Of a stretch of DNA of 64,000 bases, positions 1 through 9,136 are shown piece after piece; within the stretch, counting starts at the first letter, position 1; every line of letters begins with the position of its first letter. The stretch lies in contig CAJAJL010000107.1 in assembly GCA_903940125.1 (NCBI GenBank), positions 1 to 64,000 of the forward strand. The letters run 5' to 3'. The position numbers and the translations under genes were made by a program. The stretch comes from an uncultured Chlorobiaceae bacterium (lineage in GTDB: Bacteria > Bacteroidota > Chlorobiia > Chlorobiales > Chlorobiaceae). The notes below the pieces were generated by a model. That model saw only the letters and a list, made by a program, of their open reading frames with translations, was not told where the DNA came from and ran no database searches.

Positions 1-106
1 AGCCTATACAGACAAATCTACCATACCAAGGCTCTCGGAGAGCAGCTCTAAAAGCTTCAAAAGTTACAGAACCAAAACACTCTTTTACCTTAGAAAACTG
101 CACCAT
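1..106 (-). CDS. Partial unrecognised ORF running off the left edge
   Basis: A minus-strand reading frame opens at an ATG at 104-106, just after an in-frame TGA further upstream, and stays open to the window edge (about 35 codons, starting MVQFSKVKECFGSV). The composition looks protein-like and it could be the N-terminus of a transposase or another accessory protein, but I do not recognise a family. It lies divergent from the peptide-synthetase fragment. The product cannot be named from what is visible. Confidence 0.3.
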   Translation of the reverse strand, partial: MVQFSKVKECFGSVTFEAFRAALREPWYGRFVCIG

Positions 107-228
107 CCTATCGTATAATGAAGTATTAATGTTTCACTTCAAACCATTAAATTCCGCGAATACCCATTTTTATTGATAATTTTATAGAAAAGATGGTGAA
201 TGTGATATTGAAATAGAACCAGCCAATT

Positions 229-771
229 TTGGCAAAGTCAGATAATATGCCGCTCCCAGTTAACGATACTCTGGTCCATCAACTGTTTGAAGAGCAGGTG
301 TTTGAGTCACCGAATGCTACTGCGGTAGTCTTTGAGGATGAGATACTCACCTATGCTGAACTAAATGCTCGTGCTAATCAACTGGCTTACACGCTCATAA
401 CATTTGGTGTTACAGCCGATGAGCCGGTTGCCGTAGCTCTTGAGCGCTCGCCCTCTGCTGTTATAGCGTTACTCGCTATTTTCAAGGCTGGCGGGGTTTA
501 CGTTCCATTCGATCCTGATTATCCAGCTGATCGCCTTAGGTTCATGCTTGAGGATTCTGGAGCCCGGATACTGCTTACCACAGAAGCTTTGCGCGAACGC
601 TTACCGCTCAAAGCGGAGCATACCATCTGTCTCGATACCAATCAGGGGTCCATTGCGGCCAATCCTCATAGTAATCCAAATCTTTCCATAGCTCCAGATC
701 ACCTCGCCTACTATAGTGAAATCAAAGTGCTTATAGATAAAGTTAGCTTGTTTATACTTAAAAATAGTTAG
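229..771 (+). pseudogene. Truncated NRPS adenylation domain fragment
   Basis: Residues about 12-160 match the N-terminal part of an amino-acid-activating adenylation domain of non-ribosomal peptide synthetases. Core motif A1 (LTYAELNARANQLA, residues 40-53) and core motif A2 (FKAGGVYVPFDPDYP, 85-99) are clear. Similarity stops after APDHLAY (residue 161, about base 710), exactly where the A3 nucleotide-binding loop (YTSGSTGKPKG type) should follow. The last 20 codons are unrelated sequence ending in a stop. The ORF opens at a TTG. There is no condensation, carrier or thioesterase domain, so this cannot be a functional synthetase; it is the stump of a recombined or deleted gene. The family call is confident; expression is doubtful. 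Confidence 0.75.
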
Positions 772-892
772 ATTTTCTGACGTTATCAATAATACAGATG
801 AACTTTGCTTATTCATTGATATTGCCGCTGAATATGGTTATAGAAATCCTCTGCGCCTTCATAATTATGTTGATGAAATGCTTTTATTATGA
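737..892 (+). pseudogene. Short coding remnant of unknown origin
   Basis: In the +1 frame relative to the adenylation fragment, about 51 codons run from just after a TAG (734-736) to a TGA (890-892). The peptide includes DELCLFIDIAAEYGYRNP and looks like real coding sequence, but there is no start codon upstream of it in frame. It probably is the surviving C-terminal end of a gene that recombined with the synthetase stump. I do not recognise the family. Confidence 0.25.
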
Positions 893-909
893 GTTTAGAT
901 ATTTTATAA

Positions 910-2109
910 ATGGTAATTAATTCAAATCCACAAGTTATTTATTGCGGTGGTCCTGGTGATATTGTAGGCACTATGCGCAGCTGGATATCTGGTAAACATG
1001 ACGCATCAGAGGTCTCTGACACCTATTCGGGACAATTCTTTGACCAGATAAAGGCGCGAGGGCTCTCAGCATTAGTGATTTCTACGCATGCACGCAAAGA
1101 GTTATTAGTTGAAGGTCTCATCAAGGTAGAGCACCGGCCAAATAAGGCGGCAGGTAAAATAGGTCTTGCTTATAAACAAGCCTATATGTCTCATTGGTTG
1201 GGTGTTATTGGTACAATATTGCGTTTACGTCCGCGGGTAGTTGTGATTGCAGATTTGGAGCATTGGTGGTTATTGGCAATTCCTGCCATGGTTGGCATAA
1301 AAGTAATCACAGACTTGCAGTGCACCTTTTGGCCGCGCGGTTATCGATCTACTGCACCGTATGAACGTATTCTGCAGGGCTTAAATGGTTTGTTTTGGAG
1401 GAAAATCCCAGTTGCCACGATTTGTATTTCACCGGAGTGCGAACGGCAGGCACGTGAGTTGAGCCATGGTCAGGTCAGTGGCAGACTGCTGCAGGCTCGT
1501 AGTTCTTATCAACGCGCTGCCTTTGCAGGAATTGCCCGCCCTGCTTGGGATGCTTATTCATTCAGGTTAATGTTCGCAGGTCGTGTAGAACGCAACAAAG
1601 GAGTTTTTGATTTGCTTGATGTAATGGCAAGTTTAAGGGCTGAAAGTCAAAGCAAAATATCCCTTGATATTTGTGGCGGCGGGACAGCGCTCAGTGAGCT
1701 CAAGGCAGAAGTGGAACGGCATGGTTTGCAAAGTTGTATAAATGTCCTCGGTCAGTTGAACAGCTCTGCGATGCGTGCAGCCTATGAACGCTGTCACGTG
1801 GTTGTTGTCCCGACGACGGCTGATTTTCCAGAGGGTTTGAATCGTGTAGTGGTTGAAGGAGTGTTAGCAGGGCGTCCGGTAGTTGCAACAGACGTATGTC
1901 CAGCAATTGAAATTTTGCCATGTTCAGTAATTGCCGTTAAATGTGGCGATCAACATGCAATGTCTGCTGCTATTATGCGCCTTGCAAACGATAACAATTA
2001 TTATGAGTCGATTCGCGGAAGCTGTGCCGCTGAGGCGGAGCAGTTTTATGATTGTGAGCAGAGCTGGGGTGCAGCTCTTGGTCGTGCACTGGATTTAGCG
2101 TTGAAATAA
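910..2109 (+). CDS. Glycosyltransferase family 4 (GT-B)
   Basis: A 399-residue GT-B glycosyltransferase that would transfer a sugar from an activated nucleotide donor to a surface polysaccharide or lipid-linked intermediate in the cytoplasm. The C-terminal donor-binding half is typical of family GT4: LMFAGRVERNKGVFDLL around residues 219-235 (the usual GR...KG start of the second Rossmann fold) and an EX7E motif in FPEGLNRVVVEGVLAGRP near residue 303. The N-terminal half is divergent. The ATG at 910 has only a weak ribosome-binding site. It is the only plus-strand gene at this end and converges on the FkbM methyltransferase 14 bases away. The exact sugar and linkage cannot be told from sequence. 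Confidence 0.85.
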   Translation: MVINSNPQVIYCGGPGDIVGTMRSWISGKHDASEVSDTYSGQFFDQIKARGLSALVISTHARKELLVEGLIKVEHRPNKAAGKIGLAYKQAYMSHWLGVIGTILRLRPRVVVIADLEHWWLLAIPAMVGIKVITDLQCTFWPRGYRSTAPYERILQGLNGLFWRKIPVATICISPECERQARELSHGQVSGRLLQARSSYQRAAFAGIARPAWDAYSFRLMFAGRVERNKGVFDLLDVMASLRAESQSKISLDICGGGTALSELKAEVERHGLQSCINVLGQLNSSAMRAAYERCHVVVVPTTADFPEGLNRVVVEGVLAGRPVVATDVCPAIEILPCSVIAVKCGDQHAMSAAIMRLANDNNYYESIRGSCAAEAEQFYDCEQSWGAALGRALDLALK

Positions 2110-2123
2110 GCGATAAAGACTTT

Positions 2124-2966
2124 CTACCGATCATTGTTTTGTGATGAGAGCTCTGGGCGAATGGCATAGAGGAACATAGGGCGTGTCTTCACATAGAATC
2201 CCTGCTTCTTGAGAGTGTTAACCAGTAGCCCTTGAGAACGATTTCCCGCGTCTTCATGTGTTTCCATCACGATGCGATCAATCCTGTCCCAGACTTCCGG
2301 CGGGGTCGATTCGAAAATCGGAAACTCTGCACCTTCAATATCCATCTTCATGAGGTCACAACGCTCCATCTTTCCCGCTGCAAGTATTTCAGCAAGCGTC
2401 ATCCCTTGGACATTCTCTGTCAATGTTCTGGCGTCCGCAGGAGGCGGGGTCATCAGTACTTTTTGCTCGCCGGATGCCGTGAACCACGATGTTATCGCGA
2501 CGCTTTCTGTAGGTATTCCAACAGCCGCAGCATGTAATGCAATCCCATTCTCGATATGGTTGCGTACAAGGTTTTCCTTCAATTTTTCGTAGTATCCCCC
2601 TACTGGTTCAACGGCAATCAGGTGTACGTTGTTTGCTGCAGTGCCAACCTTGCAAGAATAGAAACCCATGTTGGCGCCTATATCCAGTATCCTCCACTTT
2701 GGCTGGATTATGAAATCAGCTGTCGGCTCATAGCAGTTCTCCACAAATATCTCTGGAAAGAGCAGGTAGAATCCCCCGTATCCGCCACGCACCATTGATA
2801 TCTCAAGGCCATTGCGAAACTTCAGCACAGGCGCTTCGGGGATGGGCTTTCCTCGAAATTCTCTGATTGTGCCGAGGATTAGCTCATCCCAGTTTTTCAG
2901 ATGCGGTATTGCTTGAACGGCAAGCTTCATTGAAAGCTGTAATAAAAAGAAAATACGATGTAACAT
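2124..2966 (-). CDS. FkbM family methyltransferase
   Basis: A 280-residue SAM-dependent methyltransferase of the FkbM type, which O-methylates sugars or related hydroxyls in polysaccharides and secondary metabolites. The SAM-binding motif I reads ILDIGANMGFYS (residues about 93-104), followed by an acidic post-motif in LIAVEPVGGYYEKL. Further FkbM features are CDLMKMDIEGAEFPIF and the DRIVMETH strand. It sits at the 3' end of the minus-strand polysaccharide locus, about 150 bases beyond the GT25 pair, so capping or decorating a sugar by methylation is a sensible role. Substrate unknown. Confidence 0.85.
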   Translation of the reverse strand: MLHRIFFLLQLSMKLAVQAIPHLKNWDELILGTIREFRGKPIPEAPVLKFRNGLEISMVRGGYGGFYLLFPEIFVENCYEPTADFIIQPKWRILDIGANMGFYSCKVGTAANNVHLIAVEPVGGYYEKLKENLVRNHIENGIALHAAAVGIPTESVAITSWFTASGEQKVLMTPPPADARTLTENVQGMTLAEILAAGKMERCDLMKMDIEGAEFPIFESTPPEVWDRIDRIVMETHEDAGNRSQGLLVNTLKKQGFYVKTRPMFLYAIRPELSSQNNDR

Positions 2967-3115
2967 GATTATACTTCACTTGGTGAAATGATAGGAATTT
3001 GCAAAATCTCTTTGCATGGAGAAAAATATAAATGATGTGTTTAGTATTTGAATATCTAAAACTAAGAGAAAGGTCAATAAAATTCTATGAATATGCATGG
3101 AGCTGGAATATCGAT

Positions 3116-3835
3116 TTATTTATTTGATCTGCTGATAGCATTTTTTAGACTGCGAAACAAGGAAGTTAAAGGACTCAATAATGTCAACTCGTCCAATATG
3201 AAGGTCGGATGTATGTCTGAGCGGGAACTTCGTTGATAGCCGATACTGGGAACAACAACAAAAGTTTTGGTATCACGATTTTGCATGCAGTATGTGGATA
3301 GGGCGCCATCATAGTACATTGGGCCGCCTTCAGGATGTCCCGGTGGGCGCTCAAGTACTTTTTCCAAAAAGTCAATATATCTGTCAAAAACCCTGCTATT
3401 AACCGCATAAAAATATTTGCCAGGTACTGGCTCAGTTATTCTTTCAAGTCTATTGACAGGTAAAATATTTGATGAGTGTTCATGGCCAAAATATAAAATA
3501 TCCCAGTTTGTCTGATCGAGTGCTTGTAACGCATCAGCAGCGATATTATCAATATCAGATATAAATGCTATATCGTCTTCCATAATCAAAACATTGGCAA
3601 GATTGTCCTGTTTTGCTTTTTTGATGACGTTCATATGGCTTAAAAAACAACCTCTCACGCCTGAACTGGGAAACCCAAGAGCTAATTCAGGCTGAAGAGC
3701 AGTAAAAAAATCTACTTTTAAGTTTTCAATAGGCCATCCTACTCGCTTGAATTCATTTCTAGTTTCAGCCCTTCTGTCAGCTCGTTCCGGAAGATTGATA
3801 ATCGCAGTTCTGTCAAAGTAATCAATGATAGTCAT
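3116..3835 (-). CDS. Glycosyltransferase family 25 (LPS biosynthesis type), copy 1
   Basis: A 239-residue GT25 family protein, a group that adds galactose or similar sugars to lipooligosaccharide. Visible family marks are the N-terminal IINLPERADRR (the conserved NL.R...R stretch), GCFLSHMNVIKKA, and the acidic VLIMEDDIAFISD that carries the presumed metal/donor-binding acidic residues. I chose the ATG at 3833-3835 (MTIIDYF) over an in-frame start 30 bases upstream because the neighbouring paralogue starts with the same MTIIDYFDRT. With that start both copies are exactly 720 bases. It lies 66 bases downstream of copy 2. The region is AT-rich relative to the window. Confidence 0.85.
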   Translation of the reverse strand: MTIIDYFDRTAIINLPERADRRAETRNEFKRVGWPIENLKVDFFTALQPELALGFPSSGVRGCFLSHMNVIKKAKQDNLANVLIMEDDIAFISDIDNIAADALQALDQTNWDILYFGHEHSSNILPVNRLERITEPVPGKYFYAVNSRVFDRYIDFLEKVLERPPGHPEGGPMYYDGALSTYCMQNRDTKTFVVVPSIGYQRSSRSDIHPTFILDELTLLSPLTSLFRSLKNAISRSNK

Positions 3836-3901
3836 GATATATGTGCTCTTGATGAATGTATCCAAAAGAATTCATATTCGGATAAACCTTGAAATATCGA
3901 T

Positions 3902-4621
3902 TTACACTCTCGATCTTTTTAATGCATTTTTTAGCTTGCGCATTTGATTGACCAAAGGACTCAGAAATGTCCATCTATCCCATAAGGAGGGTGGAAGTAA
4001 ATCCGTACGTGAACTTCTTTGATAGGCGAGACTTGGAACAATAAGAAAGGTATTGATATCGCGATTTTGCATGCGGAATGTTGATATTGCTCCATCATAG
4101 TGCATTGGGCCTCCATCAGGATGTCCTGGCGGTCTTATGAGTACTTGGTCTAAAAATCCAAGAAACCTGTCAAAAATAGTACCATTTATAGCATAAAAGT
4201 GTGTAAGAGGTAATGGTTCAGTTAATAATTCAAGCCGTCTTCCTGACGTTTTTTTTAAAGGGTATTCATGACCAAGATATAAAAATCCCCAATCAGTTCC
4301 TTCAAGTTCTTGTAATGCCTCAGCAGCAACGATATTGATATCAGATATAAATGCAATATCGTCTTCCATTATGAGGATATTAGCAAGGTTATCCTGCCTC
4401 GCTTTTTTAATAGCGCTCATATGACTTAATAAACAACCTTTTGCACCTAAGCTTGGAAATCCGTCAGGTGTATCAGGTCGGATCGCAGGAAAAAAATTGA
4501 CTTTTTCATTTTTTATAGGCCACCCTATTCGCTTGAATTCATCTATTGTTTCAGATCTTCTGTCTGATCGTTCTGGAAGATTGATAATAGAGGTTCTATC
4601 GAAATAATCTATGATAGTCAT
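3902..4621 (-). CDS. Glycosyltransferase family 25 (LPS biosynthesis type), copy 2
   Basis: A 239-residue paralogue of the next gene downstream, sharing start (MTIIDYFDRT), IINLPERSDRR, GCLLSHMSAIKKA and ILIMEDDIAFISD, and ending in the same kind of basic tail. The two copies match over their whole length, so this is a tandem duplication that has since diverged at amino-acid level, especially around residues 50-60 and 120-135. The products may add successive sugars or alternative sugars in the same oligosaccharide. It follows the acyltransferase gene by about 90 bases on the same strand. Confidence 0.85.
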   Translation of the reverse strand: MTIIDYFDRTSIINLPERSDRRSETIDEFKRIGWPIKNEKVNFFPAIRPDTPDGFPSLGAKGCLLSHMSAIKKARQDNLANILIMEDDIAFISDINIVAAEALQELEGTDWGFLYLGHEYPLKKTSGRRLELLTEPLPLTHFYAINGTIFDRFLGFLDQVLIRPPGHPDGGPMHYDGAISTFRMQNRDINTFLIVPSLAYQRSSRTDLLPPSLWDRWTFLSPLVNQMRKLKNALKRSRV

Positions 4622-4710
4622 AATCAGTCAGATAATTTAATTATAAAACAATAATATTTTAATTCTATTATTACATTCCCCTAAATAATAAGCTGATAGT
4701 TGTTAATAAG

Positions 4711-6690
4711 TTAATGTAAAAGAACCATTTTTTTAAATGCCTCATCAAATAAAGGAGCTACAAATAAAGTTCCGTAATGTGACAAATGATTATCATCCCT
4801 ATACAGAAGTATATTATTATTTGTTAATCTTGCTCTCTTATTTATATCGAAAAGCATTGATTCAGGAGATATAAGCGTAACATCAGGACGCTTTGCCAAT
4901 TCTTGAAACAAGTCGTATACGGTCTGATTATTTTTTTTGTATTTACTTATCGTTGGTAAAAGATCATTGTAACTTTCTCCAGTTAAACTATGTACGCAGT
5001 AGAGTCTTAATGCATCGCCTCCAATCAGAGGTACGTCATTGATGATTATAATTTTACGTCCTAATCCAAGCAGGATATTAACGGTTTTAATAATACCCTT
5101 TCTTAGCAAAACGGAATTTGACTCATTATCACTTTGTTTCGGTTTCCATGTTAAGGGGTCATCTTGCATATTATCTCTATTAGCATAAGCCGCCCACATA
5201 GATGAGAGTATAACGGTTTTAACTTCAGGATGAGACTTTATAAATGAGATGACGCCTTCATTGAATTGCGACCCATTAAAATGAGGCTTTTTTTGGTCTA
5301 AACTTAATATTGGTGGGGCACCGCTATTTGTGGCTAAAAATCCAGACAATCTATATTGTTTTGCTTTTTCATATACAACAGTACTTAAAACTCGTGCATG
5401 AGAATCGCCCCAGAGTATAAAGCTTGGCGTTGTATTTTTCGCTCCAATAATGGGAGGTGCTTTTCCTGCAGTTATAGCATTTGCAGCATTTTCTTCCATT
5501 TCAACATTTTTCTTCCATTCTTGCTCATTATCATATTTCATGATAGTTGCATTTGCCTCAGAACGATACGGCATACCATTCTGCAAATGAATCACCAAGC
5601 CGATCACTGATGCGATCAACATAATTAATGCCGATAGAGCAAATAGTTTATTTCTTTCTGGAATTATCGGTTGATGTCCTCGAAATGGTTTTTCAATATA
5701 TTGTAATGAAAGTACTGAAATAATAAATGTTATGAAAATTATTACTGAAACTTCAAGAGTACTTAATTCACGGAAAAGCAAGTATTTCGCAAACACAATA
5801 AGTGGCCAGTGCCAGAGATAGAGGGAATAGGATATGAGGCCAATAAATACTAATGGTTTTAAGCCCAGCAGTTTGCCTATACTTGATTGGCCTCCAATAC
5901 CACTATGAATGATACAAGCAGTACCGAGTACAGGAAAAATCGCGTTATGTCCTGGAAAAATTATAAATTTGGTATAAAATATTATACTATAAAAAATGAG
6001 AGCAACCCCGAAAATTGCAAGCAGACTCCGAAAGATATTTGATTGTGGCGGTGAAATAACTCTTAGAGCAATAATTGAACCGACCAATAATTCCCATGCT
6101 CGTGTAGGGACAAGATAAAAGGTGGGAGAAGGTTGATTATATACCCCATAAATGCTTGTAATCAAGGATAAAAATCCTATTAAGAGTGTCCACGGGAGAT
6201 ATCTCTTGTTAAGAAACTTGTTAATTCCAGCAAGAAACAAGGGGAAAAAAATATAGAACTGTTCTTCAACTGCAAGTGACCAGGTATGTAATAACGGCTT
6301 TTGTAAAGAGGGAGAATCAAAATAACCTGACTGCATCCAGAATAAAATATTAGAAGCAAAAAGTGTTGTGCTAGTTATACTTTGCCCTAATTGTTTGAAT
6401 GTCTTATAATCAAAAATAAAAATACCGACTATAAGTGTAAAGGCAATAACCGGAAAGAGTGCCGGAAATATTCTTCTAATTCTTCGTTCATAGAATTTGG
6501 CTATAGAGAATGTTCCGTCGTGAATTTCTTTCAAAATAATGGATGTAATAAGAAATCCGGAGATTACAAAAAAAACATCTACGCCAACGAATCCACCAGA
6601 AAACCCAGGGATATCAGCATGAAAAAATATTACAGCAATGACTGCAATGGCTCTCAATCCATCAATGTCCGCTCTATATTTCAGATTCAA
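4711..6690 (-). CDS. Membrane acyltransferase with SGNH domain (OafA-like)
   Basis: A 659-residue O-acetyltransferase of the acyltransferase-3/SGNH class that acetylates sugars of O-antigen or exopolysaccharide across the inner membrane. Residues 1-380 form the membrane domain, beginning with YRADIDGLRAIAV and containing SFLHTWSLAVEEQFYIFFP-type signature (here LLHTWSLAVEEQFYIFF) with about 10-11 hydrophobic helices. The periplasmic SGNH domain follows: block I ILWGDSHARV near residue 425 carries the nucleophilic serine, and DDNHLSHYG near residue 640 supplies the Asp and His. All key residues are present, so it should be active. It sits between the GT25 pair and a GT2 gene in the polysaccharide locus. 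Confidence 0.9.
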   Translation of the reverse strand: MNLKYRADIDGLRAIAVIAVIFFHADIPGFSGGFVGVDVFFVISGFLITSIILKEIHDGTFSIAKFYERRIRRIFPALFPVIAFTLIVGIFIFDYKTFKQLGQSITSTTLFASNILFWMQSGYFDSPSLQKPLLHTWSLAVEEQFYIFFPLFLAGINKFLNKRYLPWTLLIGFLSLITSIYGVYNQPSPTFYLVPTRAWELLVGSIIALRVISPPQSNIFRSLLAIFGVALIFYSIIFYTKFIIFPGHNAIFPVLGTACIIHSGIGGQSSIGKLLGLKPLVFIGLISYSLYLWHWPLIVFAKYLLFRELSTLEVSVIIFITFIISVLSLQYIEKPFRGHQPIIPERNKLFALSALIMLIASVIGLVIHLQNGMPYRSEANATIMKYDNEQEWKKNVEMEENAANAITAGKAPPIIGAKNTTPSFILWGDSHARVLSTVVYEKAKQYRLSGFLATNSGAPPILSLDQKKPHFNGSQFNEGVISFIKSHPEVKTVILSSMWAAYANRDNMQDDPLTWKPKQSDNESNSVLLRKGIIKTVNILLGLGRKIIIINDVPLIGGDALRLYCVHSLTGESYNDLLPTISKYKKNNQTVYDLFQELAKRPDVTLISPESMLFDINKRARLTNNNILLYRDDNHLSHYGTLFVAPLFDEAFKKMVLLH

Positions 6691-6725
6691 GTAATTCTCC
6701 TGTTTATATTATATAATCATCGTAT

Positions 6726-7931
6726 TCATTGCTGTTTTTCTGCTTCTCTTGTCGTTCTGACCCAGGCAGAGCTTTTTTTCTTCAACAACATTCCTGCGTA
6801 GAGTGGAATTTTCCATAAAATATAAAGTGGTGCGGATGCAAGGTAGAGATAGGTCGAAAGAGGTGCATGGCGTTGAATTTGCCCTGATATAACGTAGAAT
6901 ACAAGAATAAGCCAGAAAGATGTCGCAAGGATAAGCCATGCACCATTCAGGAGCAGTAGAGCTCCTGTCGAAGCAAAACTGAAAAGCATCACGAGCAGCG
7001 AGAGCGGGGGAGTCGCAAGTTCGGCAAGAGCATAGAGGTAGCGCGTATTACCTGTTTTAGCAAATAATTTGAGGAGTGGTAGTGTCATCCTTTTTACGAG
7101 CATAAAACGACCGCCTTCCCAGCGGTTTCTCTGACTTGAGGCGCTTTTCCCGGAGGTTACCATTTCGCTGCGGATAACCGCATCAGGATTATAATTCACA
7201 GAGATGCCATCTTCAAGAAGTCGAAGAGTGAACTCCATATCCTCAACCACTGAGTGGCAGGGCCAACCATAGCGCTTGAGGAGCGCGGTTTTGAAGGCCA
7301 TGCCGTTGCCTTTAAGTACTGCGGTTCCAGATAGCTTTATTGATCCGGCCATGCGCAAATGGCAGAATATGTTAAAGGCTGCATCGCTGAGTGCAGGTCG
7401 CCAGCCGGCATTTGGGTTACTGACGCTGTTAAATGCCTGAACAGCCTGAATATTAGGGTCGCTGAGGGATGCGCTGATTTCGCAAAGGTAGTTTTTGTCG
7501 GGGGAGACATCAGCGTCGATAATGGTGATGATATTGGTATGAGGATAGATTTCAAGATGGTTTTTCAGAAACCAGTCGAGTGCCTGCCCTTTGCCTCTGT
7601 TGACACTGTCAAAACGTTCAAAAACGAGAGCACCAGCCTGGCGGGCTTTTTCAGCGGTTTTATCTGTACAATTGTCGGCAATAACATAAATTTTATAGCG
7701 GTTGGCAGGATAGTCGCATGCAAGGACGCCCTCAATGGTATGGATAATCCCTTCTTCTTCATTATGAGCGGATATCAGTACTCCGATAGTGAGAAACTTG
7801 TTTTTAGTAGCAATTTCTTTTCGGAAAAGGTATGCTCCAATGGTACAGAGGAGAAGATATCCAGCCGGAAAGGCCAGCATGATGAGCAGGCATTTAACAA
7901 TGAGTTGAAAAATGATCATGATGTTTGGCAT
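6726..7931 (-). CDS. Processive-type glycosyltransferase family 2, membrane bound
   Basis: A 401-residue inner-membrane GT2 enzyme. After an N-terminal membrane helix (residues 8-35) the catalytic domain shows ISAHNEEEGI (50-62), the donor/metal-binding DAD (residues 139-141), the acceptor-site ED pair (230-231) and QRNRW (267-271), the QxxRW signature of processive glycosyltransferases such as cellulose and hyaluronan synthases. Two or three helices follow at about 305-360. It therefore may polymerise or add a sugar while staying in the membrane. It overlaps the preceding gene by 16 bases, which suggests translational coupling. Confidence 0.87.
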   Translation of the reverse strand: MPNIMIIFQLIVKCLLIMLAFPAGYLLLCTIGAYLFRKEIATKNKFLTIGVLISAHNEEEGIIHTIEGVLACDYPANRYKIYVIADNCTDKTAEKARQAGALVFERFDSVNRGKGQALDWFLKNHLEIYPHTNIITIIDADVSPDKNYLCEISASLSDPNIQAVQAFNSVSNPNAGWRPALSDAAFNIFCHLRMAGSIKLSGTAVLKGNGMAFKTALLKRYGWPCHSVVEDMEFTLRLLEDGISVNYNPDAVIRSEMVTSGKSASSQRNRWEGGRFMLVKRMTLPLLKLFAKTGNTRYLYALAELATPPLSLLVMLFSFASTGALLLLNGAWLILATSFWLILVFYVISGQIQRHAPLSTYLYLASAPLYILWKIPLYAGMLLKKKSSAWVRTTREAEKQQ

Positions 7932-9136
7932 TCCTCATTGAAAAGATTGACCATCTGCTGGTTATTGATGTGCTGATTGTAAAGCGAAATAACTTTTTCA
8001 CGTCCAGCCTGTCCGAATTTACGTCGCAATGCAGAGTCGACAAGCAGTGTTCGTATCTGCTTGGCAAGATCCTCAGCATCTCCGGGCGTAGCAAGAAGTC
8101 CGTCATTTTCGTGATCAATCAATTCAGGGATTCCTGTTATTCTTGTTGATATAACAGGAATCTCTTTGGCCATGGCTTCCATCAGCACAACAGGAACCCC
8201 TTCAGCAAAACTTGCCAATACAAAAATATCAGCTTTGTCATAATAGTCACGCACGGTATTCTGCCCGAGGACTCCGGTGAACGTAACGATATCGTTCAGG
8301 TTGTTAATTTTTGTGAACTGTTCAAGCGACTTACTGTCAGGCCCTTCACCAATGATGGTGACCTTAAATCGAAGACCCTCTTGTTTAAGAAACCGACAGG
8401 CTTCGAGCAGGATATGCTGCCCTTTTGCAGGGACCAGCCTGCCGACGCAAAGGATATTTGGTAAGGCATTGTGGGGTTCTTTTCTGACGGAGTAAAGGTC
8501 GGGATTGACCCCGCAACGGACAATGTGGAGTTTTTTCCAGGCCTCTGTTTCGCTGATACGCATGATCTGGCTCCGGCAGTAGTGGCTGATGCAGCGGACA
8601 AAGGCAGCTTCCCTGACTTTATCCTCAAGCATGGCGGAGTCTACACGGTAAAAGATATCAGGCCCGTGTACCGAGAGGCTGTAATTTATTCCGCCATAGA
8701 TTTTCATGAGCATAGCCACAATGGCAGTAGGGTTTGCAAAGTGCTCATGGATATGGGTAATTCCCAGCCGGTGCATCCATTGCAAGAGAATGCCAGCTTC
8801 TGCAAAATAGGCAAGTGCTTTTACCGGGCTTTTTGGTCCTTTTATAAGCAGCTTAAGCGCTCCCGTCGTCATGCGCAGGTAGCCTGTTGGGTTTTTAAAT
8901 ATACAGTGCCAATGTGCGCCTATAATCGATAGTATTGGTTGTGAGAGTACCATCAGGGTTGTTTCTGCCTCCAGCTGTTCTGCAGAGGTCATCACCGTGA
9001 GGTTAGAGGGCTTGTGAATTGATGCGGTATGGACATTCATTCCCGCTTTACGGAGTGACTCAATTTCCCTGTAGATAAAAGTATGGGAAATTGCAGGGTA
9101 CTCGCTGCAGAGATAAGCTATAGATTTTAATGTCAT
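7916..9136 (-). CDS. Glycosyltransferase family 4
   Basis: A 406-residue GT-B glycosyltransferase. The N-terminal acceptor domain starts IAYLCSEYPAISHTFIYREI, the form common in colanic-acid-type (WcaL/AmsK-like) enzymes. The C-terminal donor domain has ILCVGRLVPAKGQHILLEA near residue 230 and the EX7E motif in FAEGVPVVLMEAMA near residue 315, followed by the usual GIPELI. It overlaps both neighbours (4 bases with the upstream GT2, 16 with the downstream GT2), so the three genes are probably translated together. Confidence 0.88.
   Translation of the reverse strand: MTLKSIAYLCSEYPAISHTFIYREIESLRKAGMNVHTASIHKPSNLTVMTSAEQLEAETTLMVLSQPILSIIGAHWHCIFKNPTGYLRMTTGALKLLIKGPKSPVKALAYFAEAGILLQWMHRLGITHIHEHFANPTAIVAMLMKIYGGINYSLSVHGPDIFYRVDSAMLEDKVREAAFVRCISHYCRSQIMRISETEAWKKLHIVRCGVNPDLYSVRKEPHNALPNILCVGRLVPAKGQHILLEACRFLKQEGLRFKVTIIGEGPDSKSLEQFTKINNLNDIVTFTGVLGQNTVRDYYDKADIFVLASFAEGVPVVLMEAMAKEIPVISTRITGIPELIDHENDGLLATPGDAEDLAKQIRTLLVDSALRRKFGQAGREKVISLYNQHINNQQMVNLFNEECQTS

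Noticed and set aside
7359-7976. A 205-codon plus-strand ORF
   Set aside because: Lies wholly antisense to the GT2 gene with all GT2 motifs on the other strand.
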